Positions 1-47,600 of a stretch of DNA of 64,000 bases are shown here, one piece after another. The DNA lies in contig NC_135553.1 of the NCBI RefSeq assembly GCF_964340395.1, positions 25,390,449 to 25,454,448 of the forward strand, in the 5' to 3' direction. The notes beneath the pieces are model-generated. The model was not told the origin of the DNA. It was given only the letters and a program-made list of their open reading frames with translations, and made no database searches. The position numbers and the translations under genes were made by a program. This DNA comes from Glandiceps talaboti. Lineage: Eukaryota; Hemichordata; Enteropneusta; Spengelidae. The first letter of the stretch is position 1; every line of letters starts with the position of its first letter.

Positions 1-224
1 ATACACACACATATGCCAGAACACAGGCTATAAACACAACAATACCCACAATATGTAGTTACACAAATATGATATATTTTTGTACTGATCCAAGACAACT
101 CTTATAAACATCAACAACACTATAAGTAGTCTGCTGGTAACAATTATATAAAAATACAAAGTCAGACAAATAATGTATACACATCTTACATATTCACAAC
201 ATGTCATTATAAATATCATGATCT

Positions 225-908
225 TATGGCTGTATTCCATCGAATATCACGGTAATATTGCTATGGCTGTATTCCATCGAATATCACGGTAATATTGCCA
301 TGGCTGTATTCCATCAAATATCACGGTAACATTGCTATGGCCGTATTCCATCGAATATCACGGTAATATTGCTATGGGCTGTATTCCATCGAATATCACA
401 GTAACATTGCTATGGCCGTATTCCATCGAATATCACGGTAATATTGCTATGGCCGTATTCCATCGAATATCACGGTAATATTGCTATGGGCTGTATTCCA
501 TCGAATATCACGGTAATATTGCTATGGGCTGTATTCCATCGAATATCACGGTAATATTGCTATGGCTGTATTCCATCGAATATCACGGTAACATTGCTAT
601 GGCTGTATTCCATCGAATATCGCGGTAATATTGCTATGGCTGTATTCCATCAAATATCACGGTAACATTGCTATGGCTGTATTCCATCGAATATCACGGT
701 AATATTGCTATGGCTGTATTCCATCGAATATCACGGTAATATTGCTATGGCTGTATTCCATCGAATATCACGTTAACATTGCTATGGCTGTATTCCATCG
801 AATATCACGGTAATATTGCCATGGCTGTATTCCATCAAATATCACGGTAACATTGCTATGTCTGTATTCCATCAAATATCACGGTAATATTGCTATGGCT
901 GTATTCCA
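225..908. repeat. Minisatellite, 37-38 bp unit, about 18 copies
   Basis: A unit beginning TATGGCTGTATTCCATCGAA repeats head to tail with few substitutions (TCG/TCA, GGTAA/GTTAA) and one-base length changes (GGCTG/GGGCTG). It lies beyond the 3' end of the KATNIP orthologue. No long open frame crosses it because the unit length varies between 37 and 38. Confidence 0.95.
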
Positions 909-2300
909 ACATAGAACATGGACACATCATACATCGATATTCTCCTACCCTAGCACATAAATTCTGTTTTCCTAACACGTATTATGTTTGCAGCAAAAAT
1001 ATCTGATTGTTTACAATTATTTACATCACTAAAATATTACTGCACAAAATGGATGGAATATACTATGTAAAAATGAAGTAGAATATGTATCCTTGTCTCA
1101 AAACATAGACTTCTTTTGTTTACGGTCAAAATCACATCTCTTTGGAACTTGAACTGCTATTTGTTGAGACTTTACTATTGAAAGTGATCATATTACTTGG
1201 TAAAATTAAGTCTAATGTATTGTTCTATATCAAAGCATAGACAACATGAACTGCTTTCGTTCATGGTCAAAATCACATTTTTCCAGAACTTCAAATGCTT
1301 CTGGTTTGTCAGAATTTTATTACTGAAAGTGATTTAATTTGTAGAAAAAAGTAGAATACTAGTAAATAGTCTTGTGTCAAAAAACATACTAATATTGTAT
1401 ATGGTCAAAATCATATTGTTTTGGAACTATGAACTTGAAATATGGTACTACTGGTTTGTCTAAGTTTCATTATTGAAAATGACACTATCTCAATACTGAA
1501 CACATGTAAGGTTCGGGTTCAAATTAGCACATGAAAAAAGTTGGTTTGAACCTGGAATTCTAACATTGGGGTTTAATTTATGCTTATCCAGCAACTTTAC
1601 AGAATTTATATTTTAAGACATGTAATCTCTCTAAATTATTGACAGGTCAGACAAACTGGTCTGCTGCATGGCTAGATCTAAATATTTTGTTCAAGTTTGC
1701 AAATAATGTATCTTGTGAAAGTGAGGTGTTGAAGTGTCTCAGGTCACAATGAATTATACACAGACAACACAAGATTTGAATCATCAGTAGACATTATGTA
1801 CATAGCTATGAGGCAATCATGGATACTGAAAATAAGTTTGAACCCCATGGTAGCACTGATTTCAAATGAAAGCCAAAAATTGTATCACAGATTATGAATG
1901 AACCTGGGTAGTGTATTTTACATTCTAGTAAAATCCTTATTTACAATTTTTGATACATTTATACATCAACTTCTTATATAAAGACATTGATACAAGTAAC
2001 AGTCAGTCAGTCAGTCAGTCAGTCAGTCAGCCAGTCAATCAGCCAGTCAACATCCTCTCTCATATCTACATGTTAGTTGTGGACTGTATACACCATCAGC
2101 TGTGTAATGTCTACCACTGAATCATAGCATCCTCAACCCTCGTAACATGATGTATTGTGTCGAATATAGCATTTTTCTGAATATTAAACTATTTGCACTC
2201 TTTTGTACTAAGTATGGCACTCTATGTATGGTAAACTCCAACTAGTATCAGACTAGTTCATCTCACAGATTCCCAGAGTTGACCATGCTCATTTAGTGTC
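909..2300. other. KATNIP 3' flank / possible 3' UTR
   Basis: No convincing coding segment. It follows the KATNIP stop on the minus strand. Read on that strand, ATTAAA lies at 1572-1577 and AATAAA at 1316-1321, either of which could be the polyadenylation signal, but distance alone cannot decide. Four paragraphs of loosely similar sequence around 1110-1480 (each with a 'tggtcaaaatcacat' motif) suggest an old tandem duplication of about 130 bp. A GTCA tetranucleotide run sits at about 1998-2045. Confidence 0.4.
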
Positions 2301-37042
<34,742 letters not shown>

Positions 37043-38162
37043 CTAGAAAGTAATATATATTGAAAACATGGTAAGAGTTTGTTACTAAACGTTTACAGTT
37101 TAGTTTTTCCACTTTGTGTTCCTCGATTGAGTATATTTTGGAAGTGCTAAAAATCCTTTTTTCTCTCTCACCTCACGCTTTCATGTCAAAGTTTCGCTTG
37201 TTTAGACTGATCGACCTACAGCCTATAGAAACTAGACCAAACATGCATTTTATAAACTATTTCATGTAATGTTATATTTTTTTGCAAGTAATTTAAAAAT
37301 TATAAAATTTTAATAAATAAGTTTATTGAATATTTAACAATATCTTTTCAACTTCATCTATAATAATGGTTACAATATTTGTTGCTATTATTGCATAAAT
37401 CTGCATATTTTGTTACAAAATTTGTTCCTTATATTTACGTGATGCCAAATAAAAATAGCATAAGAACAAACCATAACACAGCTATATGTGTATTTTTCAT
37501 TGTATTCTCCTTTCATTGATCATTCTCGTACAACGGTATATTACATGTGTGAGCGAATTACCAATACAGCTTCAAAACCCCGTAAAATCACGCCCTGGCC
37601 ACTTACTGTCCATTCTCTTTACATCACCTATCAGTTTTCGTCGCAGAACACTCTCATCTTTAACAAAACGCCGATTTATGTACAACTGTCACTGTTTCCG
37701 TACATTTCTTGTATGCTATGCATTTTGTCAGTTTGTTCGGAAGATTCTGTACTCCAGTCTTGGAATAGCGCCACCAGTGACTTGTCAGCGTTAGAACTGC
37801 CATATCCATTATCCGCATAACACAATATTAATATACTTTATTTTGATTTTGCTCACTGATCGATGATCACTCAGAAACGCTAATTAGGAGACAGTCCACC
37901 ACACGCAGTGTACGCGAGGAATCAATCGCACCGGGAAGATATTGTTTGTACATTTACTATACATATAATGGTATGGGTGATCCTCACGTTTTCAAACACG
38001 TGCGTGGCAATAAACAATCTGATTGTAATGTAATAATATGTGTGTAAAGTACACTAAACAAATGTTAATGATCTGTTAACAGTGACAAGTATATGGTGCA
38101 ACTATTACACTGTGCTATTGCGGCTTGCATACGTGTTTACATGTAAATGCTCGACAGTCGAA
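37043..38162. promoter_or_regulatory. Intergenic region, candidate bidirectional promoter
   Basis: Separates the divergently transcribed KATNIP and TSEN54. No coding exon is identified, although the unseen KATNIP first exon must lie here or overlap it. CpG dinucleotides are more frequent between about 37780 and 38160 than in the introns around it. I see no convincing TATA box. Within the TSEN54 leader are a minimal ATG-TAA at 38141-38146 and a seven-codon uORF at 38147-38170 that overlaps the start codon. Confidence 0.55.
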
Positions 38163-38335
38163 ATGGGTGATCCTGACAATCAAAGCATGGAGGTAAGAAG
38201 TCCTTCCTACCAAAAAAGTAAAACACAACCTGGATCGAATTACCAGAACCGAGATGACATGGTCATGGATGATAAACATGATAAACCGTGTAAGATGGCA
38301 CACCTTCGACAGCAACCAGCATTTCAGCGGCTAGG
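38163..38335 (+). CDS. TSEN54: TSEN54 exon 1
   Basis: 173 nt from ATG to donor AGG/GTAAGT. The frame is open for 27 codons upstream but contains no earlier ATG, so this Met is the first possible. Ends ...QQPAFQRLG. An alternative GTAAGA donor inside (38192) would skip most of the exon and is not used here. Confidence 0.85.
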
Positions 38336-38532
38336 GTAAGTTTGCTGTGTAGTGATAAGTGTGTCTTCTCTCTACGTCTTGTCTTGAAGCTGCACTAGAG
38401 CGTGTAGGCTAGTACTGTAGTTTGTACGAACGCACCTCACGAACGTGTATGTTGGAGAGAAGCGCCGCTGAATATTTCTGTACGTGAGTACGGTCGCAAT
38501 TTGCTTTTTGCCTTCTTCATATCATATGCGGT

Positions 38533-38612
<80 letters not shown>

Positions 38613-41600
38613 CCACTAGTTGCAAATATACATGCAATATTAATATAAATTGGCCAATTAGTAAACAGATAATGTATTAGTGGTTAATATTATCTGTAGG
38701 TAGTGTAGTGATATAGTGGCAAGTTGAAATCCTGAGTGAGAGCTAGTAATATGTCACCAGACAAAAGCATTTCTCAGTAGCAATAGCATTGCTAGTCTGT
38801 GAGGTACGCCGTGTCGTGCTTGTGTTCTGGTGTAGTCCTGCTTGCGGATGGTGCACAGGTCTAGATAAATGACATTCGACCATCAACAAGGAGAAGGAAG
38901 GGACGACTTATTCCATATGCAAGCAGGACTATAAGTGAACATATTCTCACAAATGCATCCATCACACACACACATACGCACACACGCTAAAAGTTCCTTG
39001 TGATATCCCTGGTGATTTTACCCGAGATTTTACCAGGATTTACCCAAAATGTAGATGTAATTTGTATGGGGAAACTATGCCAACTTTACATGATTCTCCC
39101 TTCCTGTTATCAGGGTTCCCAAACCTCTGTTAAACACTTTGGTTGCTTCCTTCATTCATAGTAACCTATTGTATACTGAGGACCCCAGTACTATTACTAA
39201 TAGCCACCCAGTAAAAGTGAAGTTGGAAGTTTGTAGCTATAATTACAAAATCATAAATTGTTACTTTCAATAGCTTGGAAATTCTTGAATTCATATCATG
39301 AGGCATATCTTGAAAACAACCAAAACTGAGATATTGTGAAAACAGCTAGTGTAATAGCAGAGCCAACTAAATTTGGCCGAGTCTGCTGACAGGCACCGGT
39401 CACCAGAACGGCGTGCTGGAACCCGGCGCCTGTCACCAGCACAACATGCTGGTGACTGTTACTTTCACCAGCACAATTAACTGTTACTGGTGACAGGCGT
39501 GACCTTTGAACTAGGCTTTTGACATCCCTTACGATGTGTTTCAGCGTCCCTTACGACATGTTTCACACGTGTACACCGTCACATTAAAATGCATACTACA
39601 GTGTACCATGGAACTAAAACTCCAGGATCCTGGGGTTGTATGATGAAGTAAACAGAATCTTTCCAACAACAATAACAACGTTACAAAGCCATTTAGAACA
39701 ATAGGTTGAAACGTATCAGTGAACGTTAGGGGTAGACCATTCGATATCCTGGGGAGGGCTTGGAAGATTGGTGGAGAGTCATTATTTTTTTTCCCACCTG
39801 CTTGCCTGAGAATTTTTTTTTTTTCTCCTTCGCCTATGCTGGCAACTTTTTTTTTCTTTGCTTCTTTGAGATATCCAGATTTTTTTTTTACATCAATGTT
39901 GAACACCTACATTTGTTGCCACAATTTTCTGTTTGGTTTTTGCACATGGTAACACAGAGAGTAATAAGATGCTGTTCTATCACACAGATTATATTTAGAA
40001 AACTACATATTTTCATATATGTTTGATTTTCAATTAAATAAACATCGTTGACAGTTTTTGTGCCATATGGTGACACACTGAAAATACAAATCGGAAACTT
40101 GATTGTGAGCTCAAACATTCAGATAGACCGGTCAGTTTCTCCAGCTTGGGGGGATGGGGGGTGTCAGGTTTTTTTTCCATTGGGCCGACAAAAAGTCACT
40201 GACCCCGTGAAGAAAGTTTCATAGCATCTGACAGTAAGTTGTAGAGAGAAGAGCTTTGAGACTGGGATATGTCCACCTCTTGTGTGAGTGTGTGTGAATG
40301 GGGGGGGGGTCTAGGGTCTCCCCCTAGAAGCCCTGGAGGATTTTTACTTCTAAAGGCAATGTTTAGGCTATTCACAGACACTTTCAGACAATAATTTACA
40401 AACTTTACAAGACAGCTCTAAAAAGCAACTACGTGAGGTTGAAACATTTTTGAAATAAAGTTTCATAGCATCTTGACACTAAGAGGTGGAGGAAAGAACT
40501 TTGATTTGAAACTGGAACATGTCTACCTCTTATGGGGGGTCCTAGGGGGTCTCCCCTAGAAGCTTTTCAAGTTTTTTTTACCAATTTTGGTGAATCTTAT
40601 TGTTGGTTTAACAAATGAGTGGACTCTGGGGTGATGGAGTCCAAGGGTCGCCCCCCCTCCCCCCCCCCCCCAAAGGTAACCAGAGCGTGTTTTTCAATAC
40701 ACATCAAATTGATTCCGTAAAAATCCTGAACCAGCACGTCCACTGCGGCCGAGTCACTGTCTGCTGACAGGCACCGGTCACGAGACACTCCGATTAAATT
40801 TACTGCTGAGAAAATTGTCTTTTTCTGGTACAGACTTCAGTTGTACGTCATGATGTAGGTCAAATTGTATATTATTGACGAAGTTAGACTACTTAGATTG
40901 TTTACTTTTTTGGAGTGGCTATTACCTCCCCCACATGTAATGGTGAAAAGAAAATTTCTTGCCACCACAGTACAAGTTGAAAGCAAATCCAATTCTAAAT
41001 TGACTGTGAAATTTCCTTTTTCCACAGGGTTGGTAGATATTATGTGGTAGCTAGCAAATTAAGTATAACCCAGGTATCAGTGACCCTATGTTATAATAAC
41101 ATAGGCCTTATTTTCTTGACTTTCAAAATGTTTTGTATATAATCGTATTATTACATTTACATGTAGCCCACAGACTAATCAGTGTTTACTATTATTATAC
41201 CTCAGGAAGCAGCGAGCTTTTTGAGATAGCGACACTGAGACAAGTCTCTGGGCTAATGACTATTATGTGATACACCAGATGAAGAAATTTGCTTTGATTA
41301 ATAAGAACCCATGTTATTGTTTATATGCTTTTACATGCTGTGTAACATAGATGTGATTTTGTTATTCTCTAGGTAGGTGATACATATATGACAGTAATAG
41401 TTACAATGTAAGACTGAACTATAAAAATATAATAAAAGGGTTAACTGATGTAGATGATTTAAACTGAATGCCTTCCGTAAGGGTAATATTGAGCTTTTTG
41501 TTCCTACACATAATAATTGCTGGAGCAACAATCTGTTATAGTAGGCTATTAGTACATGATATACCCCTGAATTGGCGAAAAGGTGTGCCAAACTATAGAA

Positions 41601-44600
41601 ATCTGAAATGACTTTGTGATATCAATCTATGTACATGTAGTGGAACAGATGTAATGGCTTTTGAAATCAAATTATTGGGATATGTACACTCATTTCCACG
41701 GCAAATAATAAACGATCGTAACATTGCTAGTACTCATCAGAAAGTTTACATACTTTATGGTAAGCATGATACCGCTCTATACTTTGATTCTCGTTACGGC
41801 AATATACTGTATACCGGGTAATTATTCGCGCAATTTCGCGCTCGACCGTGACCGCGAAATTAAAACTGTGCGGATGTACTTGTGTGCGGCAAGTATTTAA
41901 CTTCTTTCTTTTTTGTTACAATCACTCCGTATACAACCACACACGGTACACGCAAACACACTGACACACGAGTTTTCAGACAACACCCAATAAAGTATTT
42001 GCAACGAAGTTTTACAAAGAATTATGAATCTTTATTTCCAATTTTGCATAGAATCTCAGAGGAGTACTGCTGATAAGACCCTCGCTTCCATTTTGTAGAA
42101 CCGTTGTTTGTTTTGATGAGGCACGCATCGATGTTTTCGTTGACCTCGACATGTAGATAATTGACTTTGTAGATAATTGAACAATGCCTTCTGTAAACAT
42201 GCTATACCAAATCATATACTGTTGTCCTCGCTTGGTACATGTAATTCCGACATCTTTGCTACCTCTGATTTGCAAAAAGATGACTTCAATTCTGGTCGAC
42301 ACATTATGTGACTGTACAAACACGTGTGTGGTGTACGGGCCTTAGTTTGCTGTCAGTATACGTAAGTTAACAGTATCTCTCTTCCCATCGCTCATTCCAT
42401 TTTGGCTGTGTGTTGTGTCGGCATTGATAACACTAATGTACGTGTATCTAAGTAATAAATGCTATTTCTTGCCAATTATTTTGTAATAGACTAAACATTC
42501 CATAATCAAAAATACACACCACTCGGTTTCATTTCACCAACAATAAGATGTAACATTTCAAAATTCAAAGACCAACCCTACGGAGAAATGGTATGTGCTA
42601 TGGTGCATCTTGTGCAATCTTATCTAATGTTATCAGCAATAAAGGAAGTCACGTTGACAGCATGAACAGTCCTAGAACACCGTGGGAGTTTATTTTAGAA
42701 CATGACAGATATAAACAAAGTCATAAAGCTTTCCGTCAACCGACATCAGAGGCACCGGCTGTTGTTTTGTGTCACTTATCTTGTTGTCTTTACCTAAATT
42801 GTCTCTGCTTGAAGCTCACTTCATGCAAGCAACCGCAACGCTCTATATTCCATAGTTGTATTTTTGTTTGCATGGTTGTTCATGCCATTTTATTGATACA
42901 AGAATCATATACAGTATTGTAAGTAACGTGTAGCAATCGGATCATTCTCTGTGACTTCGGATACTGAGTATCAAAATGTAACCAACGTGACCTTTTGAAC
43001 TTCATTCCAAAAAGACGCAAAACAGAGACACTGACGTGATTTGATTAGTGTTTCACCAAACGTGTGACTGTACCATATTGACGCATGTGTGTTGACGGCT
43101 CCTGCTTTGAGGCTGTGAGCTACCCGACTTTCGTATTGTGTGATCTGGTAACTTGTTTAGTACATAATTGAACAAATTAACACCTACATTTGTCACAAGT
43201 CAACGTGTCACAGTATCTTCGCAGTTGGAAACAATAGAGCACTGCAACTGACGGATGCCGACAGAGCAATACTGCCCATCAATCAGTGTCAAATTTCATT
43301 GTTCTCAGCTCAACGTATTGTTTATGTTCACACAAAAAATCCACTGACGGCCTTGCGCGAAAATTAAACTGCGCGTAATCACCGTGATCTCCCAAAGCGC
43401 GAAAATAAGACTGCGCAATAATTTTCCGGTTCACAGTATCCTTTAAGGCTATATATAACACTCAGTTCAAGAATTTCGCGATGCACGCCACAATGAGGTG
43501 AATTTCCATGGCTTGCAAGTTCGCTTGGTACATGGTTTCTCAAAATATAAAATTCAGATCTGGACCGAAACTCATCGATAAATATTTCGATATAATATTA
43601 GAACTTTTCACATGTATAACCGTTAATCACACATTCAGATATATTCAGGTGTTTACCTAATATGTCTGAAGCTTGCCGATAAATACCTTGATAAAGAATT
43701 TTTATTCGAATCGTCGGATTTTACATCTGTTTATTCAGACTGACTCAAGTTGCATATGCATTTCTTTATATTTTGATGTACGTACCTTTCAATACAAGCA
43801 ACCCGAATACTTTGAACGGTCTAGAACAAAGCCAATCAATGTCGGAAAGTGCACTGCCCAACATTGCAACACAGTAACAACATTTACTTTTCTCATTTGC
43901 ATTGTTGTGATAATGTTATTTCTACAAATAAATGCACGCATTCTGGCAGCAAACTTGCCCTTAGTATTGAAAGATTTATATTAAAACAAAGAGAGAAGAT
44001 TTTCAAATTTGATCGAAGAAAAGATCATATGGATTTATGTTGGCGAATTCTCCAGCAAGAATTTTTGGTAGAAAGCTGATGATTTCACCCAGAAGTTGAA
44101 GCTGACCTGGTTTGACCAATGATCTCAGCTCCCCATGCATGCTTTCAGAAACAGAAACATGCGCGAGTATCGAACGAAGTAAAAACAAGATTTTAAATTT
44201 TGAAATAGTGAAGAGATCGTATGATTTCCTGCAGATGCGATCTTATGGCCAACTACAACATGTAATGTGAAGCTTTTATAGAACGTTGTAGCATAGCTCT
44301 CACCATAGTAAGAGTTTTAATAAAGGCCAACAAAGAGAAGGAATTGTTAGTGGTCACAGCGCATCACTGAATGCCCCCACTTCGATCTTTTTCCCCTGTG
44401 TTTTTCCAGCCAATGCAGTCTGCAGATCCACGGGAAAACACAAAATAACTCTACCTACATTAACTCCAGTAAAGACAACTGCAGAACTAATCATGAACAA
44501 TTGCAATTAAATAAAAAATTAGATTCAATATTCTCAGTGTAGAACAGATTACCGTAGCTTCCTGGTTTACCTTACATCAACGTTGGTGGCGCACTTTCGA

Positions 44601-47600
44601 CACGAAGCGCATGTGCGACCAGACAATCGATCGATTAATTACTCAAATTGTCATTAATATTCATGGGATTATTACCAAAACCTAATCAGTTCTTGCCATT
44701 ACCCTACGGAACACATTTACGAAATTTCGTTTGATTTGAGCCAGCCGTTTTATAGAAAATGGTGATACAGACACACACACAAACACACTCAGACTTTTCA
44801 ACCCCTAATACATCTCCTTCCTTTCGGAAGGAAAAAAATGATTGAGCCTTTGTTCTGGATTTGTTGTAAAATTATTTTATCTTTATTGTACATGTATGTT
44901 TTCTTCATTTTCTTGTTTTACTGGTACATTGTCCTATTTTTAGTTCACAATGTAATTTTAATGTTTATATGATAAAAGTATTGTCATAACAACATATTTA
45001 TGAATTATCATCTACAGTGGTAAAGATTTGTTATGTCTACGAAAGAAGAATACGACCTTACCTGTAAGAGGAGAAAAAGATTTTGCCCCAGATAATTCAC
45101 CATGGCAGCAGTATCGCTTACAGGAAGTGTACACATCTCAAAAGGAATTATTACTTGAAGAAAGGGGAGCCCGGCTGTAAGTTGTGCATTTTAAGAGGTG
45201 TTATACCATATCGTATGCCAAGTTGTGCATTTTCCAAAAAATAGTATTTATTTTCATGACAGTCCATGTCCACGTTATTTGGTCTGTGGTGCTCAAAATA
45301 TTGCTGAAAACTGGAATTATTCTGCCATTTTCCAGCTTAGTGTGCAAGTATAATTATATCTTTTCTTAATATTTTCTTCATTCAACTGGAAACACTTGCA
45401 ACTTATGGGTTTGTCACTACTTGTCTTAGACTTGTATGGTCCTGGATCCCTGATGTCATTCCTATTTCCTCAACTGAAAGAAATAAATTATCTCAAAATA
45501 GTTATCAGATGTCATTACTGCATGACACAATATCACACTAAGGCTATAATTATTTGTTAGTGCACAAAAATATGTCAGTGTAGCTGAAAAGGGCAGAAAC
45601 TAAGTTTATACATTTTGGGGAATAATTTTTGCTGCACAGTGTTTTTGCTAAGGTTTGGGAACCCCGGTAACAGAAAGGGGGAAAGAGGTAAAACTGGTAG
45701 TGCTTCCCATGCAATGTATCATAGTTTAGGTGGGGAACCCCGGTAAAATGATGTGGGAACCCCGGTAGATTTTACCTACTTACCGCCCTTAAATAAAACA
45801 CTGCTGCATATTTATAAAAGTTATTTACATCCTTAAAAAGGTGATTCAAAATACTCACATTCACTATTGCTATTTTGCTAGATGACATGTTCATGAAACA
45901 TATTCTGTTTTAAAAATTTTAAGAAAGTGTCTGCAAACACCTTAAAATGAAATTTTTCAGTCAGTTCCCATTGGACTTATTTCGAGAGTTTTTGAGTATT
46001 TCTGGTCCAGCCTAGACCACGTCCACTTTGTAGCATCATAGAGAGACTGCTTTAGCATTCAGGCTATGACAAGCATAGCCAACAGGTGACTAAAACTCAA
46101 ATATTGTGGAAAAATGCATCACTGATGGTTGTAATAGACATCAGTAAACAAAAGACTACAATCTACACCAAACCTTTACTGTTGTTTACCCACACTACCT
46201 GACTATCATCTGTGTCTGTGGATGGCAGTACAGAAATTTTTTAATTTGAAGTTTCCAAATACTTAGTATGATATGTCCCCATATGTTAGAAATGGGCAAT
46301 ACAAATGAAAACCACTAGACTCGATATACATAAATAGTTGTAATTCTGGGGTGCTTCACAGTCAATGATTTATTTATCTGATTTTTACCATTTGCCAACA
46401 AGAGCATTGCAATACCTTCATGGTGGCATAAGTTTTAGCCCACTCACTCACGTCACCTTTTTAGCGTCTCATTTAACAACAAAGTAAACATATTTCATCA
46501 AATAAAATATACTAGTATCTATTAGAATACCCCACAGTAAACTTCAAGAAGGCGTATGGTATTAAAAACTTGTAAGGTCCCCATGTAAGATGGCATGAGT
46601 GCAGATCTGAGCAAAAATTATCATTTATTACTGAAATTTTTGGAAATTTAATAAAACACATGGTTCAACGCTTACCATGGCCAATTCTGTTCAAACTTGG
46701 AACAAAGGTGAGATGCCTCAACTGGCAGATGTACATACACCGTGTTTTGATAAAAATGATATGCTATATATCACTTCTAGTATCACTGCCTGAATACTAA
46801 TCAAAATTGAATGGAACACAGATTTTTTATTATTTTGTTAATGTTTGTATGATGCAGTGGCAGTGTGGCACAAGCAACTTGGCATCCTGACCGTGGGCAA
46901 GCAGAAATCACAGTAGAAAGAGTAAGTGATTCTATTTTGATGTGCTAAGTATATTTAGGTGTTTTGACATTGTAAGTTGAGATGGACAAGATTCTGTTCT
47001 TTTCGTGTGTTTATCTGGATATCACTTCATTTAAATATGTGTTCATCTGCAAACTCTCCTCATTTGAATACTCCATGGTGACGAAGAAGCTGATTGGGGA
47101 TATTTTCAAACCGTACTAACAGCTTTTTGCAATTCTAGTTACAAGTGGCGGTTATGAGAGATTGAACAGCATATACCATAAGCACTATAAACAGGCAAAG
47201 GGAAAAGGGACAAATTACAGAGTGTTAATCATAAACTAAGTAGTCTACACCTACCCATGGTATTGATTCATTTCTGACCCTATCTAACTCAATGAGAAAT
47301 CATGAACCAAAAGTTGTTCATGCAAATGAGTAAACCCTGATGTAAACATTGAATATATAAGTAGCATCCTTAGGTGACAAATATACCATATTTGGACTTC
47401 ATGTAACTGCCCCCAATAAACACTTACTTATCATTTTGGTTCCAGGGCTATATTTTATCAGCTTCATAACAAGATTTAATTTAGCCAAGTAAAATTGTGC
47501 TATACAAATGATCATTTCAAAAAGTCCTGCAGATGTTTTCAACATTTATCTATGATAATTATGCACTGGATGTGAAGTAGCTGAATAGGGTGCTTTATCA

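Noticed and set aside
38082-38162. N-terminal extension of TSEN54
   Set aside because: The frame is open upstream but has no ATG; the first Met is at 38163.
42593-42922. 109-codon frame as a gene
   Set aside because: No recognisable domain, Cys/Leu-rich second half, and it lies inside a probable transposon in TSEN54 intron 1.
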